Shown here piece by piece: positions 7,605-16,143 of a stretch of DNA of 28,932 bases. The position numbers and the translations under genes are program-made. Each line of letters begins with the position of its first letter. The first letter of the stretch is position 1. The notes below the pieces were generated by a model that saw only the letters and a program-made list of their open reading frames with translations, was not told the DNA's origin and searched no databases. The DNA comes from an uncultured Bacilli bacterium (GTDB lineage Bacteria > Bacillota_I > Bacilli_A > RF39 > UBA660): positions 1-28,932 of the forward strand of contig CALVIK010000074.1 of NCBI GenBank assembly GCA_944329545.1, read 5' to 3'.

Positions 7605-8825
7605 ATGAAATTAAAGTTACTTTTTATCATCAGCATTGTTTTATTTTTACCAGGATGTACGCAAAAAGAAATTGTATCAGTAATTGGAGATAAAGACAGT
7701 ATGGTAGCTATTAACTACCCTGTTACTGACAGTAATATTTTAAACGAAGCTATTAGTAGTTATGTTAATAAAGTTTATAACGAGTTTAAAAAAAATCAAA
7801 AAAATTATGAAAAACCAGAGCTGAACATTTCTTATACTTATAAAGAAGTTAATGACAATGTTATTAGTGTTAGTTTAAGTACTGAAATGCATACTGATAA
7901 AACGGTTAATAAAATTAAAACTTTTAATTATGATAAAAAAAACGATAAATTTTTAGCGATGGAAGATATTGTAGAAAATCTTGATGCTTTAGATTATGAT
8001 ATTAAAAAAGCTCTATTAGAAAAATACCGTGAAGCTGATATGGATTTTTTATCAAATGTTACTTATGATTATTTTACTATAGACAATAAAAATTTAACTC
8101 TTTATTTTAATCCAGTAGAGTTAAATACTAAAAACATGGAAAACGTTTATTTAGATATTCCTTTAGATTCCTTAAAACTATTAATTGATATCGATAAAGA
8201 AAAAGATGATAATGTTTATATATCTATTAAAAAGAAAAATATTGATTACGATAAAAAGGTGGTGGCCCTAACTTTCGATGATGGCCCCAGCAAATATACT
8301 AGTGAGATACTTGATATTTTAAAAAAATATAATGCTTGTGCGACTTTCTTTGTCGTTGGTAACAAAGTAGAATTTTATAGTGAGCAAATGCAAAGAATGC
8401 TTAAAGAAGGCAGTGAAATTGGCAACCATTCTTATAGTCATAAATGGTTAAACAGATTATCGAGAGAAGAGTTTCAAAATGAAATTAATAAAACTAATGA
8501 TATTATAAAAAAGGAAACTGGATTTACCCCTAAATTATTTAGGCCAACATATGGTGGATATAGTGATAAACTTAAAGCTTACACCAATTTAAAATTTATT
8601 TTATGGACTGTTGATTCAGCTGACTGGAAAGTAAAAAATACCGAAAAAATTTTAAATAACATTTTACCAAATGTGAAAGATGGCAGTATTGTTTTAATGC
8701 ACGATAATCACAGTTATGCGGTTAAAGCATTAGATGAAATAATTAAAAATTTAAAAGATCAAGGTTATCAATTTGTTACAGTTAGTGAACTTTTAGAAAT
8801 AGAAAATTTAAGGCAAAATGAGTAA
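7605..8825 (+). CDS. Polysaccharide deacetylase lipoprotein
   Basis: Carbohydrate esterase family 4 (NodB) enzyme, probably a peptidoglycan N-acetylglucosamine deacetylase acting outside the membrane. Start chosen at ATG 7605 (MKLKLLFIISIVLFLPGC), preceded by AGGTGAGATA; longer in-frame versions lack a ribosome site. Residues 1-18 are a signal peptide with a lipobox ending at Cys18. Residues 30-210 form a DUF3298/DUF4163-like beta domain as in PdaC-type enzymes. The NodB domain begins near 217: TFDDGP (metal Asp, about 222-227), HSYSH (metal His pair, about 275-279), RPTYG, then SADW and LMHD. The motif set is complete, so it is probably active; PdaC-type roles include lysozyme resistance. 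Its end overlaps the next ORF by 8 nt. Confidence 0.9.
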   Translation: MKLKLLFIISIVLFLPGCTQKEIVSVIGDKDSMVAINYPVTDSNILNEAISSYVNKVYNEFKKNQKNYEKPELNISYTYKEVNDNVISVSLSTEMHTDKTVNKIKTFNYDKKNDKFLAMEDIVENLDALDYDIKKALLEKYREADMDFLSNVTYDYFTIDNKNLTLYFNPVELNTKNMENVYLDIPLDSLKLLIDIDKEKDDNVYISIKKKNIDYDKKVVALTFDDGPSKYTSEILDILKKYNACATFFVVGNKVEFYSEQMQRMLKEGSEIGNHSYSHKWLNRLSREEFQNEINKTNDIIKKETGFTPKLFRPTYGGYSDKLKAYTNLKFILWTVDSADWKVKNTEKILNNILPNVKDGSIVLMHDNHSYAVKALDEIIKNLKDQGYQFVTVSELLEIENLRQNE

Positions 8826-9207
8826 TTACAATTTAAATCAAAGCATCCTTTTTTATATTCAAATACTCCTTTCTTCTAGTTTTATTTTTACTATTTTAAT
8901 TTCTATTAGTCTTTCCTACAACGAAATATTAAAATTACAAAACAAAAAAACTTTATTTTCAAAAGTTACAGAAGAAAATCTTCTAATATTTAATCGCGGT
9001 TTAAGCGTTTTAATTGCTTTAGGTTTTCTTTGGTTAAACATTCAAGATAAAAAATATGTTTTTGAAAATTATAAAGACATGAAACACGCGAATTTGCAAA
9101 TTGATGCTAGCTTTTTAAATTTAATAAGTACTTTAATTGTTTTATATGTGGCTTTAGATAGTATTAACAATTTAAGCTCCTCTGATTTTAATAATCCAGT
9201 ATTGTAG
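8818..9207 (+). CDS. Hypothetical membrane protein, 129 aa
   Basis: I do not recognise this protein. It has about three hydrophobic segments: residues 9-33, 60-77 and 100-118, joined by short polar loops, and Asn/Lys/Ser-rich ends. Its start overlaps the deacetylase stop (ATGAGTAA), indicating translational coupling. It is probably an integral membrane protein of the same operon. Codon use matches the neighbours. Confidence 0.7.
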   Translation: MSNYNLNQSILFYIQILLSSSFIFTILISISLSYNEILKLQNKKTLFSKVTEENLLIFNRGLSVLIALGFLWLNIQDKKYVFENYKDMKHANLQIDASFLNLISTLIVLYVALDSINNLSSSDFNNPVL

Positions 9208-9217
9208 GTGATAATTA

Positions 9218-9466
9218 ATGTTTATAAGAATTTTTGGCTTTTTAGTTGGTTTTGGATTTAGTACTATTGGTTTTGTTTTTATGATTAGTTATTTAAATTT
9301 ATTATCTTTAGGGTATAATTTTAAGGAATATGTTCATTTTATTTGTAGTAGTCCAGCTTGTTTAATCGGACCGATTGGTTTAGTTATTATTACTTTAGTT
9401 ATTTTTTGGCCGAAAGGAGATAACAATGACTTACATATACGATATCCTATTAAATTTTCAAAATGA
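9218..9466 (+). CDS. Hypothetical membrane protein, 82 aa
   Basis: Small protein with two predicted membrane helices: residues 3-28 (Phe/Gly-rich) and 46-66, with a loop containing CSSPAC, two cysteines six residues apart, in between. TAGGTGATAATT precedes the ATG. Its 3' end overlaps the next ORF by 41 nt in another frame. No family is recognised. Position in a tight same-strand cluster after the deacetylase suggests cotranscription. Confidence 0.65.
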   Translation: MFIRIFGFLVGFGFSTIGFVFMISYLNLLSLGYNFKEYVHFICSSPACLIGPIGLVIITLVIFWPKGDNNDLHIRYPIKFSK

Positions 9467-10064
9467 GTATTATGATTTTTTCGAATGGAATGTAAATGAT
9501 AAAATTACGCATATAAAAAAAACTCCTATTTTCAAAATTTCTGATGATGATTTACTAAACATTAAAAATTATAAAGTACAATTTCCAGAAAACTTTTTAA
9601 AACAAATATATAATAAAACACAAGTGTTTAAAAAATACGACATTAATATAGTAAATTATATATGTATTTTTTGCAGTGAAAATTTAGCTATGGGAATAAA
9701 AATGAATAAAAAAGGAGAAGTGATTGGTAAAAGTTCTTTATTAATTGATGAAAGCGAGGAAGTTTTAGAAGGGGGCCGAAATAATGAACTAGTAAAAATT
9801 GATTTCACTAGCAACAAAAATAAGCAAAAACCGGAATTTCATACTAGAAAAGAATTTGAAGAAGGCAAAATGGCTATAAAAAAACTTCAACATTTATTAG
9901 AAAATGAAGAAGCTAGTAAATTGAATTATTTGTTTTTTGAATGTTTTGGAAAAAAAGAAACAGACATAAACAAGTCATTTAATAAAATTAAAAAAGAAAT
10001 TTATAAATATGAAGAAAATTATCATAAAATTAATGAATTTTTAAAGTTAATTAGTCAAAAATAA
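9426..10064 (+). CDS. Hypothetical protein, possibly DUF3603-like
   Basis: 212-aa soluble protein with no signal peptide or membrane helix. The opening MTYIYDILLNFQNEYYDFFEW, followed by an IKKTPIFKI strand and a long Lys/Glu-rich helical C-terminal half (about 140-212), recalls the DUF3603 proteins of Bacilli; I cannot verify this. GGCCGAAAGGAGATAACA gives a strong ribosome site inside the upstream ORF, supporting the overlapping start. Last gene of the plus-strand cluster, ending at a bidirectional terminator. Function unknown. Confidence 0.75.
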   Translation: MTYIYDILLNFQNEYYDFFEWNVNDKITHIKKTPIFKISDDDLLNIKNYKVQFPENFLKQIYNKTQVFKKYDINIVNYICIFCSENLAMGIKMNKKGEVIGKSSLLIDESEEVLEGGRNNELVKIDFTSNKNKQKPEFHTRKEFEEGKMAIKKLQHLLENEEASKLNYLFFECFGKKETDINKSFNKIKKEIYKYEENYHKINEFLKLISQK

Positions 10065-10094
10065 AAGGATTAAACTATCCTAGAAATCCTTTTA
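10064..10094. terminator. Bidirectional terminator between convergent operons
   Basis: AAAAGGATT and AATCCTTTT form a 9-bp perfect stem across 10064-10094, serving the plus-strand gene ending at 10064 and overlapping the end of the minus-strand gene at 10075. Confidence 0.65.
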
Positions 10095-10692
10095 TAAATG
10101 GTAACGCAATAATAAACGCTACGATAATTACTACAAGCACAACAATAAATGCTACTGTGCTTTTTTTGCTTTTAGTATTATCAGCTGCCGGTTCTTGAGC
10201 TTGCTCTTGAGGCGCTTCTAACTCTGCTTTGTTATTAGCAGCAGGTGCTTCTGGTTCTAATGTTTCTGGAGCTGGAGCTTCTGGAGCCGGTGCCACTGGA
10301 ACTGGAGCCTCTGGAGCTGGTGCTTCTGGAGTTGGTGCTTCTGGAGCCGGTGCCACTGGAGCAGGTGCCACTGGAACTGGAGCCTCTGGAGCCGGTGCTT
10401 CTGGAGCCGGAGCCACTGGAACTGGTGCTTCTGGAGCCGGAGCCACTGGAGCAGGAGCCACTGGAACTGGAGCTTCTGGAGCTGGAGCCACTGGAGCTGG
10501 TGCCACTGGAGCCGGAGCTTCTGGAGCTTCCAATTCTGCTTTGTTGTTAGCAGTAGGTACCTCTGGCTCTAATGTCTCAGGAACTGGCGTTTCTGGAGTC
10601 CTTTCTACTTGCCCAGCAAAATCAAAACTATAATCTAAATTTTCCTCTTTATTTGGTTCATTATTTAATACATCATTATTTTTTTCATTCAT
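10075..10692 (-). CDS. Proline/alanine-rich repeat protein with C-terminal membrane anchor
   Basis: 205 aa. Residues 1-32 are acidic and polar. Residues 33-55 contain PETLEPEVPTANNKAELEAP. Residues about 56-138 are a pentapeptide array of the form APAPE/APVPV. A second copy of the flank, PETLEPEAPAANNKAELEAP, follows, then a charged linker with TKSKKS and a C-terminal hydrophobic helix (residues 180-200) ending FIKGFLG. There is no N-terminal signal, so it is either tail-anchored with the repeats in the cytoplasm or inserted with the N-terminus out. Pro-Ala rods usually act as stiff spacers. AGGAGGAAC precedes the ATG. It sits downstream of pflA with its own likely promoter (TATAAT near 10722). 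No known function. Confidence 0.8.
   Translation of the reverse strand: MNEKNNDVLNNEPNKEENLDYSFDFAGQVERTPETPVPETLEPEVPTANNKAELEAPEAPAPVAPAPVAPAPEAPVPVAPAPVAPAPEAPVPVAPAPEAPAPEAPVPVAPAPVAPAPEAPTPEAPAPEAPVPVAPAPEAPAPETLEPEAPAANNKAELEAPQEQAQEPAADNTKSKKSTVAFIVVLVVIIVAFIIALPFIKGFLG
10270..10520. repeat. 15-bp tandem repeat array (about 17 units)
   Basis: On the plus strand, units such as GGAGCCGGTGCTTCT repeat with third-base variation. Each encodes five residues of the Pro/Ala rod on the minus strand. The array is flanked by two near-identical segments of about 60 bp (10209-10269 and 10519-10580). It is far richer in G+C than its surroundings. A 15-bp period keeps the frame when units are gained or lost. 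Confidence 0.9.
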
Positions 10693-10751
10693 ATAAATTG
10701 TTCCTCCTATTATATGTTAATTATAACAAAAAAATTTTAAAAAATAAAGTA

Positions 10752-11450
10752 TCAATCTTCTAAAATTTTTTTTAATTCATTTAATTTGCTTTCATCCATA
10801 GCCAAAAATCCTGTTAAAGGATATTTTAGCCCTAATTTTTTATATTTTTCCTCGCCATATGTATGATATGGAATAAGTTCTATTTTTTCAACATTTTTTA
10901 TTTTTTTTATATATTCTTTTAATTCGAAAATACTTTCTTTATTGTCATTTATACCTGGAATAATAACCTGTCTAACCCACATTTTTTTATTCATTTTATT
11001 ACAAAGTGTAATAAATTTTTCTACTTTATCTATACTGTGTTTAGTTATTTTTTTATATTCTTTTTGATTGGTTCCTTTAATATCTAAAATAACTAAATCT
11101 GTATATTTTAAAACCTCAGCATCTTTATTAGTTCCAACACCTGCCGTATCTAAACATATATGAATATGGTTTTTTTTACATAATTTCATAGTTTCAATAA
11201 GAAATTCTGGTTGCAAAAGAGGCTCACCACCTGAAAATGTAATTCCACCATTATCTTCAAAATAAGGTTTGTACCTTTTTGCTTTTTCCACAAGCTCGGT
11301 AGGAGTCATTTGTAAACCACTTTTTAATTTCCAAGTTTCTGGATTATGACAATATAAACATCTTAAACAGCATCCTTGCATAAAAACCACGAAACGAATT
11401 CCCGGGCCATCAACAAGCCCCATTGTTTCGATTGAATTAATATATCCCAT
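10752..11450 (-). CDS. pflA: Pyruvate formate-lyase activating enzyme
   Basis: Radical-SAM activase (232 aa) that forms the glycyl radical on PflB. Motifs: SIETMGLVDGPGIRFVVF near the N-terminus; the cluster motif CCLRCLYCHNPETW (CxxxCxxC) at about residues 27-40; GGITFSGGEPLLQ for SAM binding; then DLVILDIKG and RQVIIPGIND typical of PflA. GGAGGGTTTA lies before the ATG. It begins at the last base of pflB, so the pair is cotranscribed and coupled. Length and motif set match the family. No inserted 2x[4Fe-4S] ferredoxin segment is present, which separates it from other glycyl-radical activases. Confidence 0.95.
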   Translation of the reverse strand: MGYINSIETMGLVDGPGIRFVVFMQGCCLRCLYCHNPETWKLKSGLQMTPTELVEKAKRYKPYFEDNGGITFSGGEPLLQPEFLIETMKLCKKNHIHICLDTAGVGTNKDAEVLKYTDLVILDIKGTNQKEYKKITKHSIDKVEKFITLCNKMNKKMWVRQVIIPGINDNKESIFELKEYIKKIKNVEKIELIPYHTYGEEKYKKLGLKYPLTGFLAMDESKLNELKKILED

Positions 11451-13669
11451 TAAACCCTCCTATGAAATGTTCTAGCAATCACTTCTTCTTGGTGTTTGCG
11501 GCTAAGTCTATTAAAATTAACTGCATATCCCGAAACTCTAATAGTTAAAGTCGGGTATTTATCAGGATTGTTCATAGCATCAATTAAAAGTTCTCTATTT
11601 AAAACATTGACATTAATGTGATGAGCGCCTTTTTTAAAATAACCATTTAAAAGACTAACTAAATTATTTTTTCTTTCTTCTTCCGTATGTCCTAAAGCAT
11701 CAGGTGTGATGGAAAAAGTATTAGATATCCCATCTTCACAAACATTTTTATAAGGAATTTTAGCAACCGAATTTAAAGAAGCTAAAGCACCATTCTCATC
11801 GCGGCCATGCATCGGATTAGCTCCTGGAGCAAATGGCATTCCATCATTTCTCCCATCAGGGGTTGCTCCGGTTTTTTCTCCATAAACAACATTGGAAGTA
11901 ATTGTTAATACCGAAAGGGTGTGCTTAGCCTTTCGATAAAGTTTTTTCTTTTTTAATTTGCTGATAAAACTTTTAGTAAGCAGTGTAGCAATTTCATCTA
12001 CTTTATCATCATCATTGCCAAATTTAGGAAAATCTCCCTCTATTTGAAAATCTACAGCTATCCCATTTTTTCTAATAGGTTTTACTTTAGCATATTTAAT
12101 AGCTGACAAACTATCAACAGCAACAGATAGCCCAGCAATACCAAAGGCCATCAATCTTGAGACATTTGTATCATGAAGTGCCATTTGACTAGCCTCATAA
12201 GCATATTTGTCATGCATATAATGAATAATATTCATCGCATCAACATAAAGACTAGCTAATTTATCTAAAACTTTATCATAAGCTTTTATAACTTTATCGT
12301 AATTTAAAATTTCATCGGTTATTGGTGGAATATCTTCTAAAACCAAAATATTTTTCTTTTCATCAATTCCCCCGTTAATAGCATATAAAAGGGCTTTAGC
12401 TAAATTACATCTGGCGCCAAAATATTGCATTTGTTTACCAACTTGCATCGCTGAAACACAACACGCAATAGCATAATCATCACCAAATATTGGTCTCATT
12501 ATATCATCATTTTCATATTGAATAGCATCGGTTTTAATAGAAATATTCGCGCAATATTTTTTAAAGTTTTCCGGCAAATTATAAGACCATAAAACTGTTA
12601 GATTAGGTTCTGGAGCCGGATTTAAGTTAATTAAAGTATGTAAATAGCGGAAAGAATTTTTGGTAACTAAACTCTTACCATCAAGTGTCATCCCACCAAT
12701 AGCTTCCGTAACCCATGTTGGATCACCTGCAAAAAGTTCATCGTATTCTGGGGTTCTTAAATGCCGAGCCATTCGCAATTTTAAAACAAAGTTATCAATA
12801 ATTTCTTGAGCGGCTTCTTCTGTTAAAAGGCCTTCTTTTAAATCTCTTTCAAAATAAATATCTAAAAAGGTGGAAGTTCTTCCTAAACTCATAGCTGCAC
12901 CATTGTTTTCTTTAATAGCTGCTAAATAAGCAAAATATAGCCATTGTGTAGCTTCTTTTGCGGTAACCGCCGGTTTTGATATATCAAAGCCATAACTTTC
13001 AGCCATCTTTTTAAGATCATTTAATGCTCTTATTTGCGTGTTTACTTCTTCTCTTAATCTAATGTTTTCTTCACTATCAATTAAAATATTACTTAAATCT
13101 TTTTGTTTTTCTTCTATTAAATAATCCACCCCATATAGAGCAACTCGCCGATAATCACCAATTATTCGTCCTCGGCCATAAGCATCAGGTAGTCCTGTAA
13201 TAAGCCCAGTATGTCTTGCTTTTTTTATTTCCTCGGTGTAAGCATCAAAAACGCCATCATTATGAGTTTTGCGATATTTAGTAAATATTTCTGCAATTTT
13301 TTTAGGCATTTCATAACCATATGCTTCTAATTCTTTATAAACCATTCTAATGCCGCCATAGGGATTAATAATTCTTTTTAACGGTTTATCTGTTTGCAGT
13401 CCAACTATAACATTATCAGACATCGAAATATAACCTGGTTTAAAATTATTCACACCAGAAACTTCTTTTAAGTCAATATCTAAAACACCTTTTTTCATTT
13501 CTTCTTGATGCAAGCGCTCATAAGTTTTTAATAACGACTTTGTTTTAGCGCTTATATTTGTTAAAAAACTTTCATCACCAGTATATTCGGTATAATTGTT
13601 TAAAATAAAATCGCGAACATTAATTTCTTTTTGCCAAAGCTCCCCTTTAAAATCTCGCCACGCTTTCAT
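11450..13669 (-). CDS. pflB: Formate C-acetyltransferase (pyruvate formate-lyase)
   Basis: Cleaves pyruvate with CoA to acetyl-CoA and formate in anaerobic fermentation. 739 aa, the usual size. Diagnostic features: the paired catalytic cysteines in ACCVSAMQVGKQ near residue 400; RNDGMPFAPGANPMHGRD; and the C-terminal radical loop RVSGYAVNF near residue 715, followed by LSRKHQEEVIARTFH. Unlike NrdD in this window, its radical loop is intact and in the same chain. AGGAGGTT directly precedes the ATG, with an extended -10 promoter upstream. With pflA it forms the main anaerobic pyruvate route seen here. Confidence 0.97.
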   Translation of the reverse strand: MKAWRDFKGELWQKEINVRDFILNNYTEYTGDESFLTNISAKTKSLLKTYERLHQEEMKKGVLDIDLKEVSGVNNFKPGYISMSDNVIVGLQTDKPLKRIINPYGGIRMVYKELEAYGYEMPKKIAEIFTKYRKTHNDGVFDAYTEEIKKARHTGLITGLPDAYGRGRIIGDYRRVALYGVDYLIEEKQKDLSNILIDSEENIRLREEVNTQIRALNDLKKMAESYGFDISKPAVTAKEATQWLYFAYLAAIKENNGAAMSLGRTSTFLDIYFERDLKEGLLTEEAAQEIIDNFVLKLRMARHLRTPEYDELFAGDPTWVTEAIGGMTLDGKSLVTKNSFRYLHTLINLNPAPEPNLTVLWSYNLPENFKKYCANISIKTDAIQYENDDIMRPIFGDDYAIACCVSAMQVGKQMQYFGARCNLAKALLYAINGGIDEKKNILVLEDIPPITDEILNYDKVIKAYDKVLDKLASLYVDAMNIIHYMHDKYAYEASQMALHDTNVSRLMAFGIAGLSVAVDSLSAIKYAKVKPIRKNGIAVDFQIEGDFPKFGNDDDKVDEIATLLTKSFISKLKKKKLYRKAKHTLSVLTITSNVVYGEKTGATPDGRNDGMPFAPGANPMHGRDENGALASLNSVAKIPYKNVCEDGISNTFSITPDALGHTEEERKNNLVSLLNGYFKKGAHHINVNVLNRELLIDAMNNPDKYPTLTIRVSGYAVNFNRLSRKHQEEVIARTFHRRV

Positions 13670-13689
13670 AACCTAACCTCCTATTTTTT

Positions 13690-13698
13690 ATTATAACA
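13690..13698 (-). promoter_or_regulatory. Extended -10 promoter for pflBA
   Basis: TGT-TATAAT on the minus strand is a TGn-extended -10 element, about 20 nt ahead of the pflB start codon. No clear -35 is seen. Confidence 0.5.
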
Positions 13699-13862
13699 CT
13701 AAATGGACAAGAATATTTTTTTCTTTAAAAAGGTGGCGTCAAGATATGTAAAGATTTATCTTGCTTTAAATAAATTGAATTTTTTAGAAGCAATAACATT
13801 TTGTCTTAGGTCATTTTCTCCAAAAACTGCCATTTTTTGCCAAAAGTGTAAATATTACAAAC

Positions 13863-13884
13863 AAAAAAAAGCACTTATGCTTTC
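13863..13884 (-). terminator. Rho-independent terminator after ligA
   Basis: On the minus strand AAAGCA-TAAG-TGCTTT is followed by a run of Ts, directly after the ligA stop. The rest of the ligA-pflB gap holds no convincing gene. Confidence 0.75.
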
Positions 13885-15858
13885 TTAATATTTAGATAAT
13901 TCATTTATTAAAGTGCTTTCATCCCAAATAGTTATTCCTAAATCATGGGCTTTTTTAAGCTTACTTCCAGCTTCAACCCCAGCAATAACGATATCAGTTT
14001 TTTTACTAACACTACTAGTACATATTCCACCTAAAGCTTCTATTTTAGCTTTAGCTTCATCTCTGGTAAAATTATTTAAAGAACCTGTTAAAACAAATAT
14101 TTTGTTAGTAAAAAATGTTTCTTGCGCAAAGCTTTCTTTTAAATAAGTCATATTGACTTGATGTTTTTTTAATTTATTAATAACGGCAACATTATGTTCA
14201 TCATTAAAGTAGTCGATAACGCTTTTAGCAATAATACCACCAATATCTTTAATTACACTAATATCTTCAAAACTTGCATTCATCAAATTATCAATGTTCT
14301 TAAAATTACGCGCTAAAATATCAGCGGTCTTTTCTCCAATATGTCTAATAGAAATACCAAAAAGCAATCTTTCTAATGAATTGTTTTTACTTTTTTCAAT
14401 TTCTTCTAATAAATTATCTACACTTTTACCGCCAAAACCTTCAAGTTCCATAAGTTCTGTTTTATGATCTTTTAAATCATAAAAATCAGCATAATCTTTT
14501 AAATAACCCAAATTATAAAAATCTTCAATAATACGGTCACCAAAGCCAATTATATTCATCGCTTTTCTGGAAGTGAAATGAATTAACTTTTCTTGCCACT
14601 TGGCATCACAATGAGGATTTAAACAGTAATAAGCAGCTTCTTGTTCATTTCTTGAAAGGGGTTCGTGACAAATAGGACACACATCAGTCATTTGAAATTT
14701 TTGTTCACTTCCGTCTCTTCTTTCTTTAATTACTTTGACTACTTCTGGTATAACATCACCAGCTTTTTTGATGGAAACAACATCGCCAACTCTAATATCT
14801 TTACTAACAACATAATCTTCATTGTGAAGAGTTGCTCTTCTGATAACTGACCCCATTACTCGAACTGGTTCTAAATCAGCACTTGGTGTTACTTGGCCAG
14901 TTCTACCAACTGTAAAAATAATATCTTTAACTTTAGTTAAAACTTCTTCGGCGGGAAATTTATAAGCCGTCGCCCATTTGGGATTTCTAGCGGTAAAACC
15001 TAATTTTTGCTGATCGTTTAAATCATTTACTTTAATAACAATACCATCTATTTCATAGGGAAGATTTGGCCTATTTTCGGTCCAATAATTAATATAATCA
15101 AGCATTTCATTTAAATCATTTACTTTTTTATTGTTAGGATTTGTCGTAAAACCAAGTTCTTTCATAAATCTTAAAGCGTCTTCATGAGTATATATATTAT
15201 AATCTTCAGGATCTGGCAAATGATAAATAAAGCAATCTAAATTTCTACTTGCTGCCACTTTAGAATCTAGTTGTCTAACACTACCTGCTGCCGCATTACG
15301 CGGATTAGCAAAGTTTTCACCGTTTTTATTTAATTTATTAAAAGCATCTTTACTCATATATATTTCTCCGCGAACTTCAATGTCGATATTTTGTTTGAGA
15401 GTCAAAGGAATACTTTTAATAGTTCTAGCATTATGCGTAATATCTTCACCAGTAATTCCATCACCACGAGTAGCCGCTCTTACTAAGCGACCATTTTTAT
15501 ATAAAAGTGAAACTGATAGGCCATCTATTTTAAGTTCACAAACATATTGGGGATTTTTAACTACTTTTTTTATGCGTTCATCAAACTGAATAATTTCACT
15601 TTCATTAAAAACATTACCTAAAGAGAGCATAGGTATTTCATGGGTCACTTTTTTAAAAGAATCGATTACTTCTCCACCAACTCTAACAGTTGGAGAATCT
15701 TCCCTTTTTAAAGAAGGATTTTCTTCTTCTAATCTTTGTAATTCTTGCATATAACGGTCATATTCTTGATCTGTTATGCTTGGATTATCCAAAGTATAGT
15801 ACTCATAATTTGCTTTATTTATTATTTTTATTAGTTCATCTATTCGCTTTTCTACCAT
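13885..15858 (-). CDS. ligA: NAD-dependent DNA ligase
   Basis: Seals nicks in DNA during replication and repair using NAD. 657 aa with the full family layout: Ia domain (1-65, ANYEYYTLDNPSITDQEYD); adenylation domain with CELKIDGLSVSL (catalytic Lys near 110) and EVRGEIYM; OB fold with TGQVTPSADLEPV; a four-cysteine zinc finger (CPICHEPLSRNEQEAAYYC and NPHC, near 400-423); helix-hairpin-helix repeats (GFGGKSVDNLL, GIIAKSVIDYF); and a C-terminal BRCT domain (KIFVLTGSLNNFTRDEA). AGGTGAAAAAAT precedes the ATG and a near-consensus promoter lies just upstream. In many Firmicutes it directly follows pcrA; here a BRO-N gene intervenes. Confidence 0.98.
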   Translation of the reverse strand: MVEKRIDELIKIINKANYEYYTLDNPSITDQEYDRYMQELQRLEEENPSLKREDSPTVRVGGEVIDSFKKVTHEIPMLSLGNVFNESEIIQFDERIKKVVKNPQYVCELKIDGLSVSLLYKNGRLVRAATRGDGITGEDITHNARTIKSIPLTLKQNIDIEVRGEIYMSKDAFNKLNKNGENFANPRNAAAGSVRQLDSKVAASRNLDCFIYHLPDPEDYNIYTHEDALRFMKELGFTTNPNNKKVNDLNEMLDYINYWTENRPNLPYEIDGIVIKVNDLNDQQKLGFTARNPKWATAYKFPAEEVLTKVKDIIFTVGRTGQVTPSADLEPVRVMGSVIRRATLHNEDYVVSKDIRVGDVVSIKKAGDVIPEVVKVIKERRDGSEQKFQMTDVCPICHEPLSRNEQEAAYYCLNPHCDAKWQEKLIHFTSRKAMNIIGFGDRIIEDFYNLGYLKDYADFYDLKDHKTELMELEGFGGKSVDNLLEEIEKSKNNSLERLLFGISIRHIGEKTADILARNFKNIDNLMNASFEDISVIKDIGGIIAKSVIDYFNDEHNVAVINKLKKHQVNMTYLKESFAQETFFTNKIFVLTGSLNNFTRDEAKAKIEALGGICTSSVSKKTDIVIAGVEAGSKLKKAHDLGITIWDESTLINELSKY

Positions 15859-15875
15859 ATTTTTTCACCTATTTT

Positions 15876-15904
15876 ATTATAACCTTTATTAATATAAATA
15901 TCAA
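15876..15904 (-). promoter_or_regulatory. Promoter of ligA
   Basis: On the minus strand TTGATA, 17-nt spacer, TATAAT; close to sigma-A consensus and about 20 nt from the start codon. Confidence 0.75.
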
Positions 15905-15941
15905 TAAATATTATAAATGATGTATTAAATTAATTTTTTTG

Positions 15942-15970
15942 TTGCGACACAAACTAATGTTTGATATAAT
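15942..15970 (+). promoter_or_regulatory. Promoter of the BRO-N gene
   Basis: TTGCGA, 17-nt spacer, TATAAT. It gives a leader of about 167 nt before the start codon. Confidence 0.75.
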
Positions 15971-15976
15971 TAAAAT

Positions 15977-16143
15977 GATATTAGTCCTAACCTCGCATCG
16001 TACGGGGTATATTAGTTAAATATTAAAGTTTAAGTCTTGGGAAAAATAAATATGAAAGGAGAAGACTTATAGCAATATAAGTAAACTAAAGTAACAAAAC
16101 ATAACGCTTTAGTAACTGTCAAAATAATTTAAAAGGAGGGTTT
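15977..16143 (+). promoter_or_regulatory. Structured 5' leader of the BRO-N gene
   Basis: Three candidate hairpins follow the promoter. H1: ACCTCG/CGGGGT (15990-16008, 7-nt loop, one G-U pair). H2: AAGTCTT/AAGACTT (16032-16068), whose 23-nt loop contains AAAGGAG and a six-codon ORF (16052-16072, MKGEDL). H3: ACTAAAG/CTTTAGT (16085-16113). The coding ribosome site AAAAGGAGGG follows H3. I do not recognise a known riboswitch. It could be a cis-regulatory RNA or a small RNA with its own function. Confidence 0.5.

Noticed and set aside
10229..10633. Collagen-like Gly-Ala-Ser ORF on the plus strand
   Set aside because: It is the complement of the Pro/Ala repeat array, without a ribosome site. The minus-strand ORF has a good start site, a membrane anchor and sensible flanks.
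13703..13888. 61-aa ORF between pflB and ligA
   Set aside because: No ribosome site, overlaps the pflB promoter and ligA terminator, and the composition looks random.
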